NCBI GenBank assembly: GCA_017305535.1
Contig: JAFKKN010000002.1
Location: forward strand, 496,001-560,000
Direction: 5' to 3'
From: Hyphomicrobiales bacterium
Lineage (GTDB): Bacteria; Pseudomonadota; Alphaproteobacteria; Rhizobiales; Xanthobacteraceae
DNA: 64,000 nt
A program made the translations under genes and the position numbers. Every line of letters begins with the position of its first letter. The first letter of the stretch is position 1. This document shows positions 34,555-43,996 of this stretch, piece after piece. The notes beneath the pieces were generated by a model. The model had not been told where the DNA came from. It was given only the letters and a program-made list of their open reading frames with translations, and searched no databases.

Positions 34555-34956
34555 CGCGTTCCTCCAGTTTAAGCCATCATCTTCGTTTCGCGCGATAACA
34601 GCGGCGGATGACGTGCAAGTGACCGTCCCGGCAATCGGATGGTAAGGGGGAAGGTTGCTCCAAGCAAAGGAGAAAAACATCTCCCCGCGTAGAACTTAAC
34701 GGATGCGGGCGCATCGCTCCGGGTCGGATGTGTTGCGGTCGCGGCGGCAGCCGCCACCTTCGGAGCTTGACTGGGAATTCCTTAAACCTGGACGGATGAG
34801 CAGTACGAAAGCCGTTATATTCCGCGAAAGCGGAGTATCCAGTGCGCTGTGCCGACTTAAATTTCCCGCGCGCACGGGATACTGGATCGTCCGCTTTCGC
34901 GGACGATGACGTCTCGTTTTCGGTCGGGCTCTCAGGATGACGCCGTGCTGAACACG
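34555..34956. other. ugpB-CoA transferase intergenic region with an inverted repeat
   Basis: 402 bp with no gene. At 34821-34903 the arms TCCGCGAAAGCGGAGTATCC and GGATCGTCCGCTTTCGCGGA are inverted copies separated by about 35 bp, a further extragenic palindrome type. The rest probably contains the ugpB promoter; I found no clear boxes. Confidence 0.6.
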
Positions 34957-36174
34957 CTAGCGCCGCCGTTCCTTGCCGCAGACCACGCCCTGCGCCACCA
35001 GATCCGCGATCTGCTCCTTGGTGTAGCCGAATTCCTGCAACACGGTTTCGGTGTGCTGGCTGAATTTCGGCGGCAGATGGCGCAGGCTGGCCTTGGTGCG
35101 CTCGAAGCGGATCGGTGAGGCGACGCCCTTGTACCAGTCCTTTTCGATGATATCGCCGCGATGCTTGACGTGCTCGCTGGTGAGCGCCTTGTCGATCGAC
35201 TGCACCGGGCCGGCGGGCAATCCGGCGGCCAGCAGTCGACGGCACAGCGGTTCGCTGTCATGGTCTTTCAGGATATCGACCAGTTCGGCGCGCAGCGCCT
35301 CGCGATTGGCAACGCGGTCGCGGTTGCGGGCGAAGCGCGGGTCGGTGCCCAGCTCCGGCCGTCCGAGTTCGCGGCACAGCTTGCGGAAGGTTCCGTCGTT
35401 GCCGACCCCCATGAAGATGTTGCCGTCGCGTGCCGGAAACACCGAATAGGGCACGAGGTTGGGGTGCTCGTTGCCGGTCAGCGCCGGCGGCTTGCCGGTG
35501 AAGAAGAAGTTCGCCGTATGCGGATGCATGATGGCGAGACCGGTTTCGAACAATGTGGTTTCGAGGAACTGGCCCTTGCCTGATTTCTCACGCTCCGCCA
35601 GCGCCATCAGGATGCCGACGGTGGCGTAAAGTCCGGTGGTGATATCCACCAGCGCGACACCGATCCGGGTCGGGCCGCTTTGCGGCGATCCGGTCGCCGC
35701 CATCATGCCGGTCATCGACTGGATGATGGCGTCGTAGCCGGGGTGGCCGCCGTGCGGGCCGTCGGCGCCGAAGCCGGAGATGCGGCAATGGATCAGCCGC
35801 GGAAATTTTTCGCGCAGCACGTCCTTGCCGATACCCCATTTGTCGAGCGTGCCCGGCTTGAAGTTCTCGATCAGCACGTCGGCCGTCTCGAGCATCTTCA
35901 TCAGCACCGCGCGGCCGCCTTCGGAAGCGAGGTCGAGGCCGATCGCGCGCTTGTTGCGGTTGGTGCCGATGAAATACGCCGCGTCGTCCTCATGGAACGG
36001 AGGGCCCCAGTCGCGGGTCTCGTCGCCGGCGGGCGGCTCCACCTTGACGACCTCGGCGCCATGATCGGCGAGGATCTGTGTGCAATAGGGGCCGCCGAGC
36101 ACGCGGGAGAGATCGACCACGCGCAGTCCGGCAATGGCTTCCTGACCGGGGAGGGAGGGCGTTGCAGTTGTCAT
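34957..36174 (-). CDS. CaiB/BaiF family (class III) CoA-transferase
   Basis: A 405-residue protein from ATG 36174; a longer frame upstream is possible but adds a Lys-rich tail unlike the family. It has the hallmarks GLRVVDLSRVLGGPYCTQILADHGAEVVKVE, the NRNKRAIGLDL segment, and the catalytic-aspartate region GHPGYDAIIQSMTG. Class III transferases move CoA between carboxylic acids, such as formyl-, succinyl-, carnitinyl- or aromatic acyl-CoA; the substrate is not decided by sequence. No adjacent CoA ligase or dehydrogenase is in this window. Confidence 0.9.
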   Translation of the reverse strand: MTTATPSLPGQEAIAGLRVVDLSRVLGGPYCTQILADHGAEVVKVEPPAGDETRDWGPPFHEDDAAYFIGTNRNKRAIGLDLASEGGRAVLMKMLETADVLIENFKPGTLDKWGIGKDVLREKFPRLIHCRISGFGADGPHGGHPGYDAIIQSMTGMMAATGSPQSGPTRIGVALVDITTGLYATVGILMALAEREKSGKGQFLETTLFETGLAIMHPHTANFFFTGKPPALTGNEHPNLVPYSVFPARDGNIFMGVGNDGTFRKLCRELGRPELGTDPRFARNRDRVANREALRAELVDILKDHDSEPLCRRLLAAGLPAGPVQSIDKALTSEHVKHRGDIIEKDWYKGVASPIRFERTKASLRHLPPKFSQHTETVLQEFGYTKEQIADLVAQGVVCGKERRR

Positions 36175-36224
36175 GAGGCGTTTCTTGTGAGGCTTGTTTG
36201 GCTTTCGATCGCGCCAATAAACCA

Positions 36225-36461
36225 TCACAACCGCGTCTTCGCAAATGCGCGGCCAGATGCCGATTTCAGATATCGCTCAAACGCGAATGCCTGCTTTTCG
36301 TCACTGAATGCAATGTATGTCTTGATTTGCCACGGCCGGAATTTCGCCGTGTGGGTCACTTCACCGGCATTATGCTTGGCCAATCGGGCGCGAAGATCAT
36401 CGGTTACGCCGACGTAGAAATGCTCGGAATCAAGACTTGTAAGGATGTAGACGTATTTCAT
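36225..36461 (-). CDS. small GIY-YIG nuclease-domain protein
   Basis: A 78-residue protein. The GIY-YIG core is YVYILTS with FYVGVTDDLRARLAKHNAG (the Y-V-Y and Y-V-G variants of GIY and YIG, and the conserved R in LRARLAKHN), plus the KQAFAFERYLKSASGRAFAK end typical of the UPF0213/YhbQ-like stand-alone group. Possibly acts on nucleic acids, but many family members are uncharacterised. It lies between the CoA transferase and the tandem repeat by tRNA-Ala. Confidence 0.85.
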   Translation of the reverse strand: MKYVYILTSLDSEHFYVGVTDDLRARLAKHNAGEVTHTAKFRPWQIKTYIAFSDEKQAFAFERYLKSASGRAFAKTRL

Positions 36462-36483
36462 CGAGCTATCTTAGCCCGGAAAT

Positions 36484-36711
36484 AAGAAATGATGCGGCCC
36501 GGCTTCGCCCTTCGGGCTACGCCGCGGCAGCCTTCGCTGGCTTCGCCTTCGATAGGTTTGGAATTTGGCTTGCCGAGCCGTAGCTGGCGAATTGGTTATA
36601 GAAAAGAAATGATGCGGCCCGGCTTCGCCCTTCGGGCTACGCCGCGGCAGCCTTCGCTGGCTTCGCCTTCGATAGGTTTGGAATTTGGCTTGCCGAGCCG
36701 TAGCTGGCGAA
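36484..36711. repeat. tandem 108-bp direct repeat next to tRNA-Ala
   Basis: Two identical 108-bp copies (36484-36591 and 36604-36711), 120 bp apart start to start, with a 12-bp spacer. The unit contains AAGAAATGATGCGGCCCGGC, GCCTTCGCTGGCTTCGCC and GAATTTGGCTTGCCGAGCC. The second copy abuts the downstream flank of the tRNA-Ala gene, with which it shares GCCAGCGAAGGCTGG. Perfect identity suggests a recent duplication. Confidence 0.95.
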
Positions 36712-36723
36712 GCCAGCGAAGGC

Positions 36724-36799
<76 letters not shown>

Positions 36800-36905
36800 T
36801 TCACCGTTCCACACGCGCCTCGGATGATCTGGGTGATTCATCGTCCGGCGCGGCGGCGCAACCCTGACCACAGATCAGGGCCGATCTCAAGTCCCTTTTA
36901 CAGGA

Positions 36906-37304
36906 TCAACTCTCTTCGTCGTCGGAGACGTCGCCGATGATGTCGGTGACGTCTTCGTCGCCCTCTTCCTCGTCGGCGATGAAGGTCGAATCGTCATCGT
37001 CATCGTCGTCGAGCGTGTCGTCGACCTCGATATCGTCTTCCGACTCAGGCGTCGCGGCCTTGACCTTGCCGGTTTTTTCCTCGGCGTCGGCCTCCTCCAG
37101 CGAGATCATCTCCTCGGTCTCGGCCATCTCCGGCGCATCCTCGCTGGTGGCGCGCGCTTCAGGGCGGCCACGCGGCGGAGCAACCGGAGCAATCGGCACG
37201 ACTTCGCCGGTATAGGGCGAAATGACCGGATTCTTGTTCAGATCGTAGAACTTCTTGCCCGTGGTCGGGCAAATGCGTTTGGTTCCGAGCTCGGATTTGG
37301 CCAC
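36906..37304 (-). CDS. TIGR02300 family protein (FYDLN acid protein)
   Basis: A 132-residue protein. The N terminus MAKSELGTKRICPTTGKKFYDLNKNPV is the family signature, with a short Pro-rich region next (VPIAPVAPPRG). The second half is extremely acidic, with runs of Asp and Glu (about 65-132), and likely disordered. Function unknown; the family is typical of alphaproteobacteria and is often found next to aroA, as here, where it is divergent from aroA. A hairpin-like CCCTGATC/GGTCAGGG sits after the stop. Confidence 0.93.
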   Translation of the reverse strand: MAKSELGTKRICPTTGKKFYDLNKNPVISPYTGEVVPIAPVAPPRGRPEARATSEDAPEMAETEEMISLEEADAEEKTGKVKAATPESEDDIEVDDTLDDDDDDDSTFIADEEEGDEDVTDIIGDVSDDEES

Positions 37305-37462
37305 GTGTCAATCCTGGGGATTTCTGAAAGCGGTGCATCACTTGGCTAGTTGTCACGGCGCTGTCAATAGCCTTGCGCGCACGATCCCGTTTTGCCGCCG
37401 GCGGCGGCGTGACGCGGCGGGTGGGGTGTGTTACCAGCCCGGCCGTATAAAGGATTGCACCC

Positions 37463-38800
37463 GTGACCCATTCCAGCCAGCCCTCGCCGCTCAAGGCCAG
37501 CCGAAGTTCGCCGTTGACCGGGCGGATCCGGGTGCCCGGCGACAAATCGATTTCGCACCGCGCCCTGATTCTGGGTGCGCTGGCGGTCGGGGAAACCCGC
37601 ATCCAGGGGTTGCTGGAGAGCGAGGACGTGCTCAACACCGCCAAGGCGATGCGGGCGCTCGGCGCACAGGTGGCGCGCGAGAGTGACGGAACCTGGACGG
37701 TACACGGTGTCGGCGTGGCGGGTTTCGCGCAACCCAAGGCACCGCTCGATTTCGGCAATTCCGGCACCGGCTGCCGGCTGGTGATGGGGGCCGTCGCCGG
37801 TTGCCCGATCAGCGCGACTTTCGACGGCGACGCCTCGCTGCGCTCGCGGCCGATGCGCCGCATCGTCGATCCGCTGGCCCTGATGGGGGCGAAGGTGACC
37901 GCGCAAAGTGATGGCGGCCGGTTGCCGCTGACCCTGGCTGGCGCGCGCGATCCGCTGCCGATCGAATACCGCTCGCCGGTGGCTTCGGCCCAGATCAAGT
38001 CGGCGGTGCTGCTGGCGGGTCTGGCCGCGCCGGGCACGACCACGGTGATCGAGCCCGCCGCCAGCCGCGACCATACCGAATTGATGCTCAAGCACTTTGG
38101 CGCCGAGATCGTGTCGGTTCCGGATGGCACGGAGGGGCGGAAAATTTCGTTGACCGGGCAACCGGAACTGCACGGCGCGCCGGTGGCGGTGCCGGCCGAT
38201 CCGTCGTCCGCCGCGTTTCCGATCGTCGCGGCGCTGATCGTGCCGGGCTCGGATGTCACCTTCGACGACGTGATGACCAATCCGTTGCGCACCGGCCTGT
38301 TCACGACGCTGCGCGAGATGGGGGCGTCGATCGAGGAAGCCAACGCGCGCGGCGACGCCGGCGAGCCGATGGCGCAGCTACGGGTACGCGCCTCCAAGTT
38401 GCGCGGCGTCGAGGTGCCGGCGGCGCGCGCGCCGTCGATGATCGACGAATATCTGGTGCTGGCGGTGGCTGCGGCCTTCGCGGAGGGCACCACCATCATG
38501 CGCGGGCTGCACGAATTGCGGGTCAAGGAATCCGATCGGCTCGAGGCCACCGCGGCGATGCTGCGGGTCAACGGCGTCAAGGTCGAGATCGAGGGCGACG
38601 ACATGATCGTCGAGGGGCGCGGCCATGTGCCGGGCGGCGGCGTGGTGGCCACCCACATGGATCACCGCATCGCCATGTCGGCGCTGGTGATGGGCTGTGC
38701 TTCCGATGAGCCCGTGAGCGTCGACGATACCGCTTTCATCGCCACCAGTTTCCCGGATTTCATCCCGATGATGCAGCGGCTGGGAGCGGATTTCGCATGA
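37463..38800 (+). CDS. aroA: 3-phosphoshikimate 1-carboxyvinyltransferase (EPSP synthase)
   Basis: A 445-residue protein. Substrate-binding motifs are visible: [21 protein letters not shown] (the Lys/Ser-Arg motif), [15 protein letters not shown], and later [27 protein letters not shown] and MDHRIAMSA. It joins shikimate-3-phosphate and PEP in the sixth step of the shikimate pathway. [13 protein letters not shown] with the GNSGT motif resembles class I/II forms; I did not attempt to classify glyphosate sensitivity. The stop overlaps the cmk start (ATGA), indicating coupling. Confidence 0.97.
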   Translation: MTHSSQPSPLKASRSSPLTGRIRVPGDKSISHRALILGALAVGETRIQGLLESEDVLNTAKAMRALGAQVARESDGTWTVHGVGVAGFAQPKAPLDFGNSGTGCRLVMGAVAGCPISATFDGDASLRSRPMRRIVDPLALMGAKVTAQSDGGRLPLTLAGARDPLPIEYRSPVASAQIKSAVLLAGLAAPGTTTVIEPAASRDHTELMLKHFGAEIVSVPDGTEGRKISLTGQPELHGAPVAVPADPSSAAFPIVAALIVPGSDVTFDDVMTNPLRTGLFTTLREMGASIEEANARGDAGEPMAQLRVRASKLRGVEVPAARAPSMIDEYLVLAVAAAFAEGTTIMRGLHELRVKESDRLEATAAMLRVNGVKVEIEGDDMIVEGRGHVPGGGVVATHMDHRIAMSALVMGCASDEPVSVDDTAFIATSFPDFIPMMQRLGADFA

Positions 38801-39435
38801 TCATCGCCATCGACGGTCCGGCTGCCTCGGGCAAGGGCACGCTCGGCAAGCGGCTCGCCGCGCACTACCATTTTCGGCACCTTGATACCGGCGTGATCTA
38901 CCGCGCCGTCGCCAAGGCGCTGCTCGATGCGCGCATCGATCTGGGCGATGAGGCTGCCGCCGTTGCCGCCGCGATGGAACTCGACCCGGAGAAATTCGGC
39001 GATCCGGTGCTGAAGACCCAGGCCGTGGGCGATGCTGCGTCGGTGGTGTCGGCCTACCCAAAGGTCCGCGAGGCGCTGGTGACGTTCCAGCGCCAGTTCG
39101 CGGCGGAGCCGCCCGGCGCGGTGCTGGATGGCCGCGATATCGGAACCGTGATCTGTCCTGACGCCGACGTGAAGATCTTCGTGGTCGCCGCGCCCGAGGT
39201 CCGGGCCCGCCGCCGCACCCTGGAGGCGAAAGCACGCGGCGAGGTGGCGGACGAGGCACTGGTGCTGGCCGACATCCTCAGGCGCGACGACCGCGACAAG
39301 AACCGCGCCGTGGCCCCGCTGAAACCTGCCCCGGATGCGCACTTGCTGGATAATTCGCATTTGGATATAGAGGGCGGCGTCCGGGCTGCCATCGCGATTG
39401 TCGAGGCTGTCCGAGCGGGCCGGCAGCGGGTCTGA
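38797..39435 (+). CDS. cmk: cytidylate kinase
   Basis: A 212-residue protein. P-loop GPAASGKGT (about 7-15), DGRDIGT, and an [12 protein letters not shown] segment. It phosphorylates CMP and dCMP to the diphosphates. Overlaps aroA by 4 bp and precedes rpsA, the usual aroA-cmk-rpsA order. Confidence 0.96.
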   Translation: MIIAIDGPAASGKGTLGKRLAAHYHFRHLDTGVIYRAVAKALLDARIDLGDEAAAVAAAMELDPEKFGDPVLKTQAVGDAASVVSAYPKVREALVTFQRQFAAEPPGAVLDGRDIGTVICPDADVKIFVVAAPEVRARRRTLEAKARGEVADEALVLADILRRDDRDKNRAVAPLKPAPDAHLLDNSHLDIEGGVRAAIAIVEAVRAGRQRV

Positions 39436-39764
39436 AACCCCTGCCGTTTTGGAGGACCGCCCCGCTCGGCCTTGCGATCGATGGCTCGAGGAATCGACGT
39501 GAGGATCGCGCTGGCGATCTTGTTCGGTTCACCTTAGATTTCCGGTCATGAGCGACGCGTCTGCTTTCCCGTTTTTGCGGGATTCAAAGACGCCATCAGA
39601 ATTTGCATCGATACGTATCGATCGTGCAGGCACAGGCCGGCCCGTGATCGCTATTTCCCATCGAGGAGTGGCGGCGCGGTCGTCAAAGGTAGCGGACCTT
39701 TGGCCCTTCACGCGCGATACGCCCTTCAACCCGAACGGCCGGCACATCCCGCACTGGAGAACAA
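39436..39764. other. cmk-rpsA intergenic region with a perfect 16-bp palindrome
   Basis: 329 bp with no credible gene, although a 76-codon frame crosses it and runs into rpsA. ATCGATACGTATCGAT at 39607-39622 is a perfect palindrome, a possible protein-binding site. The remainder probably holds the rpsA leader and promoter. A GGAG site lies just upstream of the rpsA ATG. Confidence 0.5.
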
Positions 39765-41468
39765 ATGGCTTCGACTGATACTTACAATCCGTCCCGCGAC
39801 GATTTCGCTGCGATGCTCGACGAGTCCTTCGCCGGCGGCAATCTGCAGGAAAGCTCGGTCATCAAGGGCAAGGTTGTTGCGATCGAGAAGGACATGGCCG
39901 TCATCGACGTCGGCCTGAAGACCGAAGGCCGTGTGGCGCTGCGCGAATTCGCCGGCCCGGGCCGTGAGAATACGCTGAAGGTCGGTGACGAAGTCGAGGT
40001 GTTCCTCGACCGCATCGAGAACGCGCTCGGTGAAGCCGTGCTGTCGCGCGACAAGGCGCGCCGCGAAGAAAGCTGGGGCAAGCTCGAGAAGGCGTTCAAC
40101 GCCAACGAGAAGGTGCACGGCGTCATCTTCAATCAGGTCAAGGGTGGCTTCACCGTCGATCTCGACGGCGCAGTGGCCTTCCTGCCGCGTTCGCAGGTGG
40201 ACATTCGCCCGATCCGCGACGTCGGCCCGCTGATGAACAACACCCAGCCGTTCCAGATACTCAAGATGGATCGCCGCCGCGGCAACATCGTTGTCTCGCG
40301 CCGTACCGTGTTGGAAGAGACCCGCGCCGAGCAGCGTCAGGAGCTGGTGCAGAACCTCGAAGAGGGTCAGGTGATCGACGGCGTCGTCAAGAACATCACC
40401 GATTACGGTGCGTTCGTTGACCTCGGCGGCATCGACGGCCTGCTGCACGTCACCGACATCGCGTGGCGTCGCGTCAACCATCCGACCGAGGTGCTGTCCA
40501 TCGGTCAGACGGTGAAGGTCAAGATCATCAAGATCAACCACGAGACCCACCGCATCTCGCTCGGCATGAAGCAGCTGCTGGACGATCCGTGGCAGGGCAT
40601 CGAGGCGAAGTATCCGCTCAATGCGCGCTTCACCGGTCGCGTCACCAACATCACCGACTACGGCGCGTTCGTCGAGCTGGAGCCGGGCATCGAAGGCCTG
40701 ATCCACGTCTCGGAGATGTCGTGGACCAAGAAGAACATGCACCCCGGCAAGATCGTGTCGACCTCGCAGGAAGTCGAAGTGCAGGTGCTGGAAGTCGATT
40801 CCGTCAAGCGCCGGATTTCGCTGGGTCTCAAGCAGACCATGCGCAATCCGTGGGAAGTCTTCGTCGAGAAGTTCCCGGTCGGCTCCACCGTCGAAGGCGA
40901 AGTCAAGAACAAGACCGAGTTCGGCCTGTTCCTCGGCCTCGAAGGCGACGTGGACGGCATGGTGCATCTGTCCGACCTCGACTGGAAGCTGCCGGGCGAG
41001 CAGGTCATCGACAACTTCAAGAAGGGCGACATGGTCAAGGCCATCGTCCTCGACGTCGATGTCGAGAAGGAGCGCATTTCGCTCGGCATCAAGCAGCTCG
41101 AAGGCGACCCCTTCGCCGAGCCGGGCGATGTCAAGAAGGGCGCTGTCGTGACTTGCGAAGTGCTCGACGTGAAGGATGGCGGCATCGAGGTTCAGATCTC
41201 CGGTACCGACTTCCAGACCTTCATCAAGCGTTCGGAACTGGCGCGCGACCGTAACGACCAGCGCTCCGAGCGCTTCGCCGTTGGCGAAAAGGTCGATGCC
41301 CGCGTCATCCAGTTCGACAAGAAGGCCCGCAAGGTCCAGGTGTCGATCAAGGCGCTGGAAGTGGCGGAAGAGAAGGAAGCCATCGCGCAGTACGGCTCGT
41401 CCGATTCGGGCGCGACGCTGGGCGACATTCTCGGCACCGCGCTCAAGCAGCAGCGCGACGGCAAGTAA
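39765..41468 (+). CDS. rpsA: 30S ribosomal protein S1
   Basis: A 567-residue protein with six S1 RNA-binding repeats, of about 70 residues each, from about residue 30 to 530. The repeats carry ITDYGAFVDLG and ITDYGAFVELEPG, and later NKTEFGLFLGLEG. It recruits mRNA to the 30S subunit. Followed by a terminator hairpin at 41518-41541. Confidence 0.98.
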   Translation: MASTDTYNPSRDDFAAMLDESFAGGNLQESSVIKGKVVAIEKDMAVIDVGLKTEGRVALREFAGPGRENTLKVGDEVEVFLDRIENALGEAVLSRDKARREESWGKLEKAFNANEKVHGVIFNQVKGGFTVDLDGAVAFLPRSQVDIRPIRDVGPLMNNTQPFQILKMDRRRGNIVVSRRTVLEETRAEQRQELVQNLEEGQVIDGVVKNITDYGAFVDLGGIDGLLHVTDIAWRRVNHPTEVLSIGQTVKVKIIKINHETHRISLGMKQLLDDPWQGIEAKYPLNARFTGRVTNITDYGAFVELEPGIEGLIHVSEMSWTKKNMHPGKIVSTSQEVEVQVLEVDSVKRRISLGLKQTMRNPWEVFVEKFPVGSTVEGEVKNKTEFGLFLGLEGDVDGMVHLSDLDWKLPGEQVIDNFKKGDMVKAIVLDVDVEKERISLGIKQLEGDPFAEPGDVKKGAVVTCEVLDVKDGGIEVQISGTDFQTFIKRSELARDRNDQRSERFAVGEKVDARVIQFDKKARKVQVSIKALEVAEEKEAIAQYGSSDSGATLGDILGTALKQQRDGK

Positions 41469-41517
41469 GCCGACAACGGTTGCGAGGCGGCTTTCGTCGC
41501 CTCGCGCAAGACATCAA

Positions 41518-41548
41518 GGCTCCGGTGCGAACCGGGGCCTTTTTGTTT
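41518..41548 (+). terminator. rho-independent terminator of rpsA
   Basis: AAGGCTCCGGT-GCGA-ACCGGGGCC followed by TTTTTG; stem GGCTCCGGT/ACCGGGGCC with one T-G or mismatch, then a T-run. Ends the aroA-cmk-rpsA unit 50 bp after the stop. Confidence 0.85.
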
Positions 41549-41607
41549 TTGGGTTTCTGATGGACCGACAGAGAGGGAAGGGCCCGCGGCGAAGACCTGT
41601 TCTATCA

Positions 41608-41738
41608 GTCCATCCCTGCGAAGGCAGGGACCCGTATGCCGTGTCGTTTGTCGTTCCGCGAAGCGTTGATGATCGCCGTGGAAACGCTATCCGTATCGCG
41701 ACTCCAGGGGTTATGGGTCCCGCCTTCGCGGGGACGAC
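41608..41738. repeat. palindromic extragenic repeat, family A copy 3
   Basis: Left arm GTCCATCCCTGCGAAGGCAGGGACCC, right arm ATGGGTCCCGCCTTCGCGGGGACGAC. It has the same arrangement as the copies at 2549 and 13575 but a different middle. It fills most of the 395-bp gap between rpsA and sppA. Confidence 0.75.
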
Positions 41739-41863
41739 AAAAGTCTCGCTTTCTTCAAATTGCCGCGCAATTGATGTATTGCAGTGACGACATCTCAACG
41801 CCGCTTGGGCATGACCGCGCGGCTTGCACTTAAATCGTGCAGTCAACCGCTCAGGAGCCTGCC

Positions 41864-42844
41864 ATGTCGCTCGATTCCGATGCGATCCTTGATCGCCGCC
41901 GCATTCGCCGCAAGCTGACGTTCTGGCGCGTTGCCGCCGTCGCGGTGGCGGTCGCCGCTGTCGTCGGCGTCGGGCTGATGGCCATGCCATCGACGCGTTC
42001 GGCGCTGTCGAGTTCGGGCTCGATTGCGCGGATCAATATCGAGGGCCTGATCCGTAGCGATCAGGCGCGCGTCGAGGCGCTGGAGCGGCTGGAGAAGTCC
42101 TCTGTCGCCGCCGTCGTCGTGCACATCAATTCGCCGGGTGGCACCACCGCGGGCTCCGAACAGCTTTACGATTCGCTGGTGCGGCTGAAGGCCAAGAAAC
42201 CGCTGGTGGTGGTGGTCGAAGGCTTGGCCGCGTCGGGTGGCTATATTGCCGCGCTCGCGTCCGACCACATCGTGGCGCAGCAAAGCTCGCTGGTCGGCTC
42301 CATCGGCGTGCTGTTTCAGTACCCCAACTTCACCGAACTGCTGAAGACCGTCGGTGTGCAGGTGGAATCAGTCAAATCGTCGCCGCTGAAAGCCGCGCCG
42401 AGCGGCTATGAGCCCACCAGTCCCGAGGCGCGCGCCGCGCTCGACGCGCTGGTGAAGGATTCCTATGCGTGGTTTCGCGATTTGGTGCAGAGCCGGCGCG
42501 GCATGGATGCGGCGCAACTCGACAAGGTCGCGGACGGTCGTGTTTTCACTGGGCGTCAGGCGATCGATCTCAAGCTGATCGATCAGCTCGGCGACGAAAA
42601 AACCGCGGTGGCGTGGCTGGTCGCGGAAAAGAAGGTGAAGCCCGATTTGCCGGTAAATGACTACAAGCTGGCGCCGCGTTTCGGCGATCTGACATTTCTG
42701 CGTACGGCCGCGTCGCTGACGCTGCACGCGCTCGGTCTTGAAGGCATGGCGCGTCGAATCGAGCAGTCCAATGTCGCGCAAGCGGTAGACCGGCTGACCC
42801 TCGATGGCATGATCGCGCTTTGGCAACCGGCGACCTCGAATTGA
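41864..42844 (+). CDS. sppA: signal peptide peptidase SppA (S49 family)
   Basis: A 326-residue protein from ATG 41864, with GGAG upstream; an in-frame GTG 27 bp earlier is possible. One N-terminal membrane anchor (about 25-47, RVAAVAVAVAAVV). The catalytic serine is in GLAASGGYIA and the general-base lysine in VKSSPLKAAPSGYEP, the Ser/Lys dyad of the short S49 family. It cleaves residual signal peptides in the inner membrane. Single gene, about 190 bp before ihfB. Confidence 0.93.
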   Translation: MSLDSDAILDRRRIRRKLTFWRVAAVAVAVAAVVGVGLMAMPSTRSALSSSGSIARINIEGLIRSDQARVEALERLEKSSVAAVVVHINSPGGTTAGSEQLYDSLVRLKAKKPLVVVVEGLAASGGYIAALASDHIVAQQSSLVGSIGVLFQYPNFTELLKTVGVQVESVKSSPLKAAPSGYEPTSPEARAALDALVKDSYAWFRDLVQSRRGMDAAQLDKVADGRVFTGRQAIDLKLIDQLGDEKTAVAWLVAEKKVKPDLPVNDYKLAPRFGDLTFLRTAASLTLHALGLEGMARRIEQSNVAQAVDRLTLDGMIALWQPATSN

Positions 42845-43035
42845 CGGCGCTGCTGCATCTGCGTTGAATAGTATGAATCGCGTTTCAGCAAGACTATTGC
42901 CACCGATGCTGCATTTGCGACGCAGAAACTTGCTTGGCCTTAGCCGATTTGCGATGATCGGAGACGAATTAGCCGCTTGACAGTCCGCGACTTTTTCAAG
43001 GAAATGTCGCCTGCACGCCACGGGTCCCTATATCG

Positions 43036-43350
43036 ATGATCAAATCCGAACTCGTTCAGCGCATCGCCGAGCACAATCCACACCTGTATCAGCGCGATGT
43101 CGAGAACATCGTGAATGCCATTCTCGACGAGATTGTCGCTGCACTGGCTCGGGGCGATCGTGTCGAGTTGCGAGGGTTCGGTGCATTCTCGGTGAAGCAT
43201 CGTCCGGCCCGTGCGGGACGCAATCCGCGCACCGGCGCGCATGTGCCGGTGGATCAGAAGAGCGTGCCGTTCTTCAAGACCGGCAAGGAAATGCGCGAGC
43301 GGCTCAACCGCGATGTGCCGTCGGCGGAGACCGCTCAGCCGGGCGCCTGA
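43036..43350 (+). CDS. ihfB: integration host factor beta subunit
   Basis: A 104-residue protein of the HU/IHF family: [26 protein letters not shown], a beta-arm [26 protein letters not shown] with the conserved Pro and Arg, and [14 protein letters not shown]. With IhfA it bends DNA at specific sites and supports rpoN activation and replication control. It lies before lapA and the trp genes. Confidence 0.96.
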   Translation: MIKSELVQRIAEHNPHLYQRDVENIVNAILDEIVAALARGDRVELRGFGAFSVKHRPARAGRNPRTGAHVPVDQKSVPFFKTGKEMRERLNRDVPSAETAQPGA

Positions 43351-43509
43351 TTATTTCGCAATTTGCTTGTCCCGCGTTTGCGTTTGGCGACCGCGTTCAA
43401 CGATAGCGACTGGCGGATTGCGCGCTGGATTTTCGCAGGCGCGCATGGTCCAATTGTCGCATCGGCCTTGGCGATATCGACTGCGCGCCGACCACCTGTG
43501 AGAGAGGCG

Positions 43510-43899
43510 ATGCGAAAATTCTTCACCGCGCTGGTGCTGATTCCGCTCGGCATCATTTTCCTGGCTTTTGCCATCGCCAACCGGCGGCTGGTGACGGTGT
43601 CGTTCGATCCATTCAACGCCACCGATCCGTCGGTCGGACTGACCTTGCCGCTGTTCATGGTGATTATCGTGGTGGCGATCCTGGGCGTGCTGGCGGGGAG
43701 CTTCGCGACCTGGTTGCGGCAGCGGCACTGGCGTCGGGCCGCCCGCCAGTATGAGACCGAGGCGCGGGACGCGCGGGCGCAACTGGCGCAGTTGCAGGCC
43801 GCCATGCAGCCGCAACGCGCCCCGAGCAGCCCGGCCTTGCTGCCGGATCTCAGCGGAACCGGCATCGGCGCCCGCGACAAGCACGGCGCGACGTTGTAG
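43510..43899 (+). CDS. LapA/DUF1049-domain inner-membrane protein
   Basis: A 129-residue protein from ATG 43510, with GAGAGG just upstream; a GTG at 43498 is an alternative. Two membrane segments (about 5-25 and 45-67) typical of the LPS-assembly protein A domain, then a basic/coiled-coil tail (QYETEARDARAQLAQLQ, 80-97). The domain is linked to LPS assembly in E. coli (lapA). The gene follows ihfB and precedes trpF, as in related genomes. Confidence 0.88.
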   Translation: MRKFFTALVLIPLGIIFLAFAIANRRLVTVSFDPFNATDPSVGLTLPLFMVIIVVAILGVLAGSFATWLRQRHWRRAARQYETEARDARAQLAQLQAAMQPQRAPSSPALLPDLSGTGIGARDKHGATL

Positions 43900-43996
43900 A
43901 ACCCGCCCCAGCGGGCGCTCGCGCGGCATCAGATCTGGTGCATCGGCGCTGGGCCTTGCGAAAATAGTCCTGAATCGAAAGCCAGCCGCCAAAGCC

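Noticed and set aside
39548-39778. 76-codon frame upstream of and into rpsA
   Set aside because: Overlaps the rpsA start in another frame, has no recognised family and no good ribosome site.
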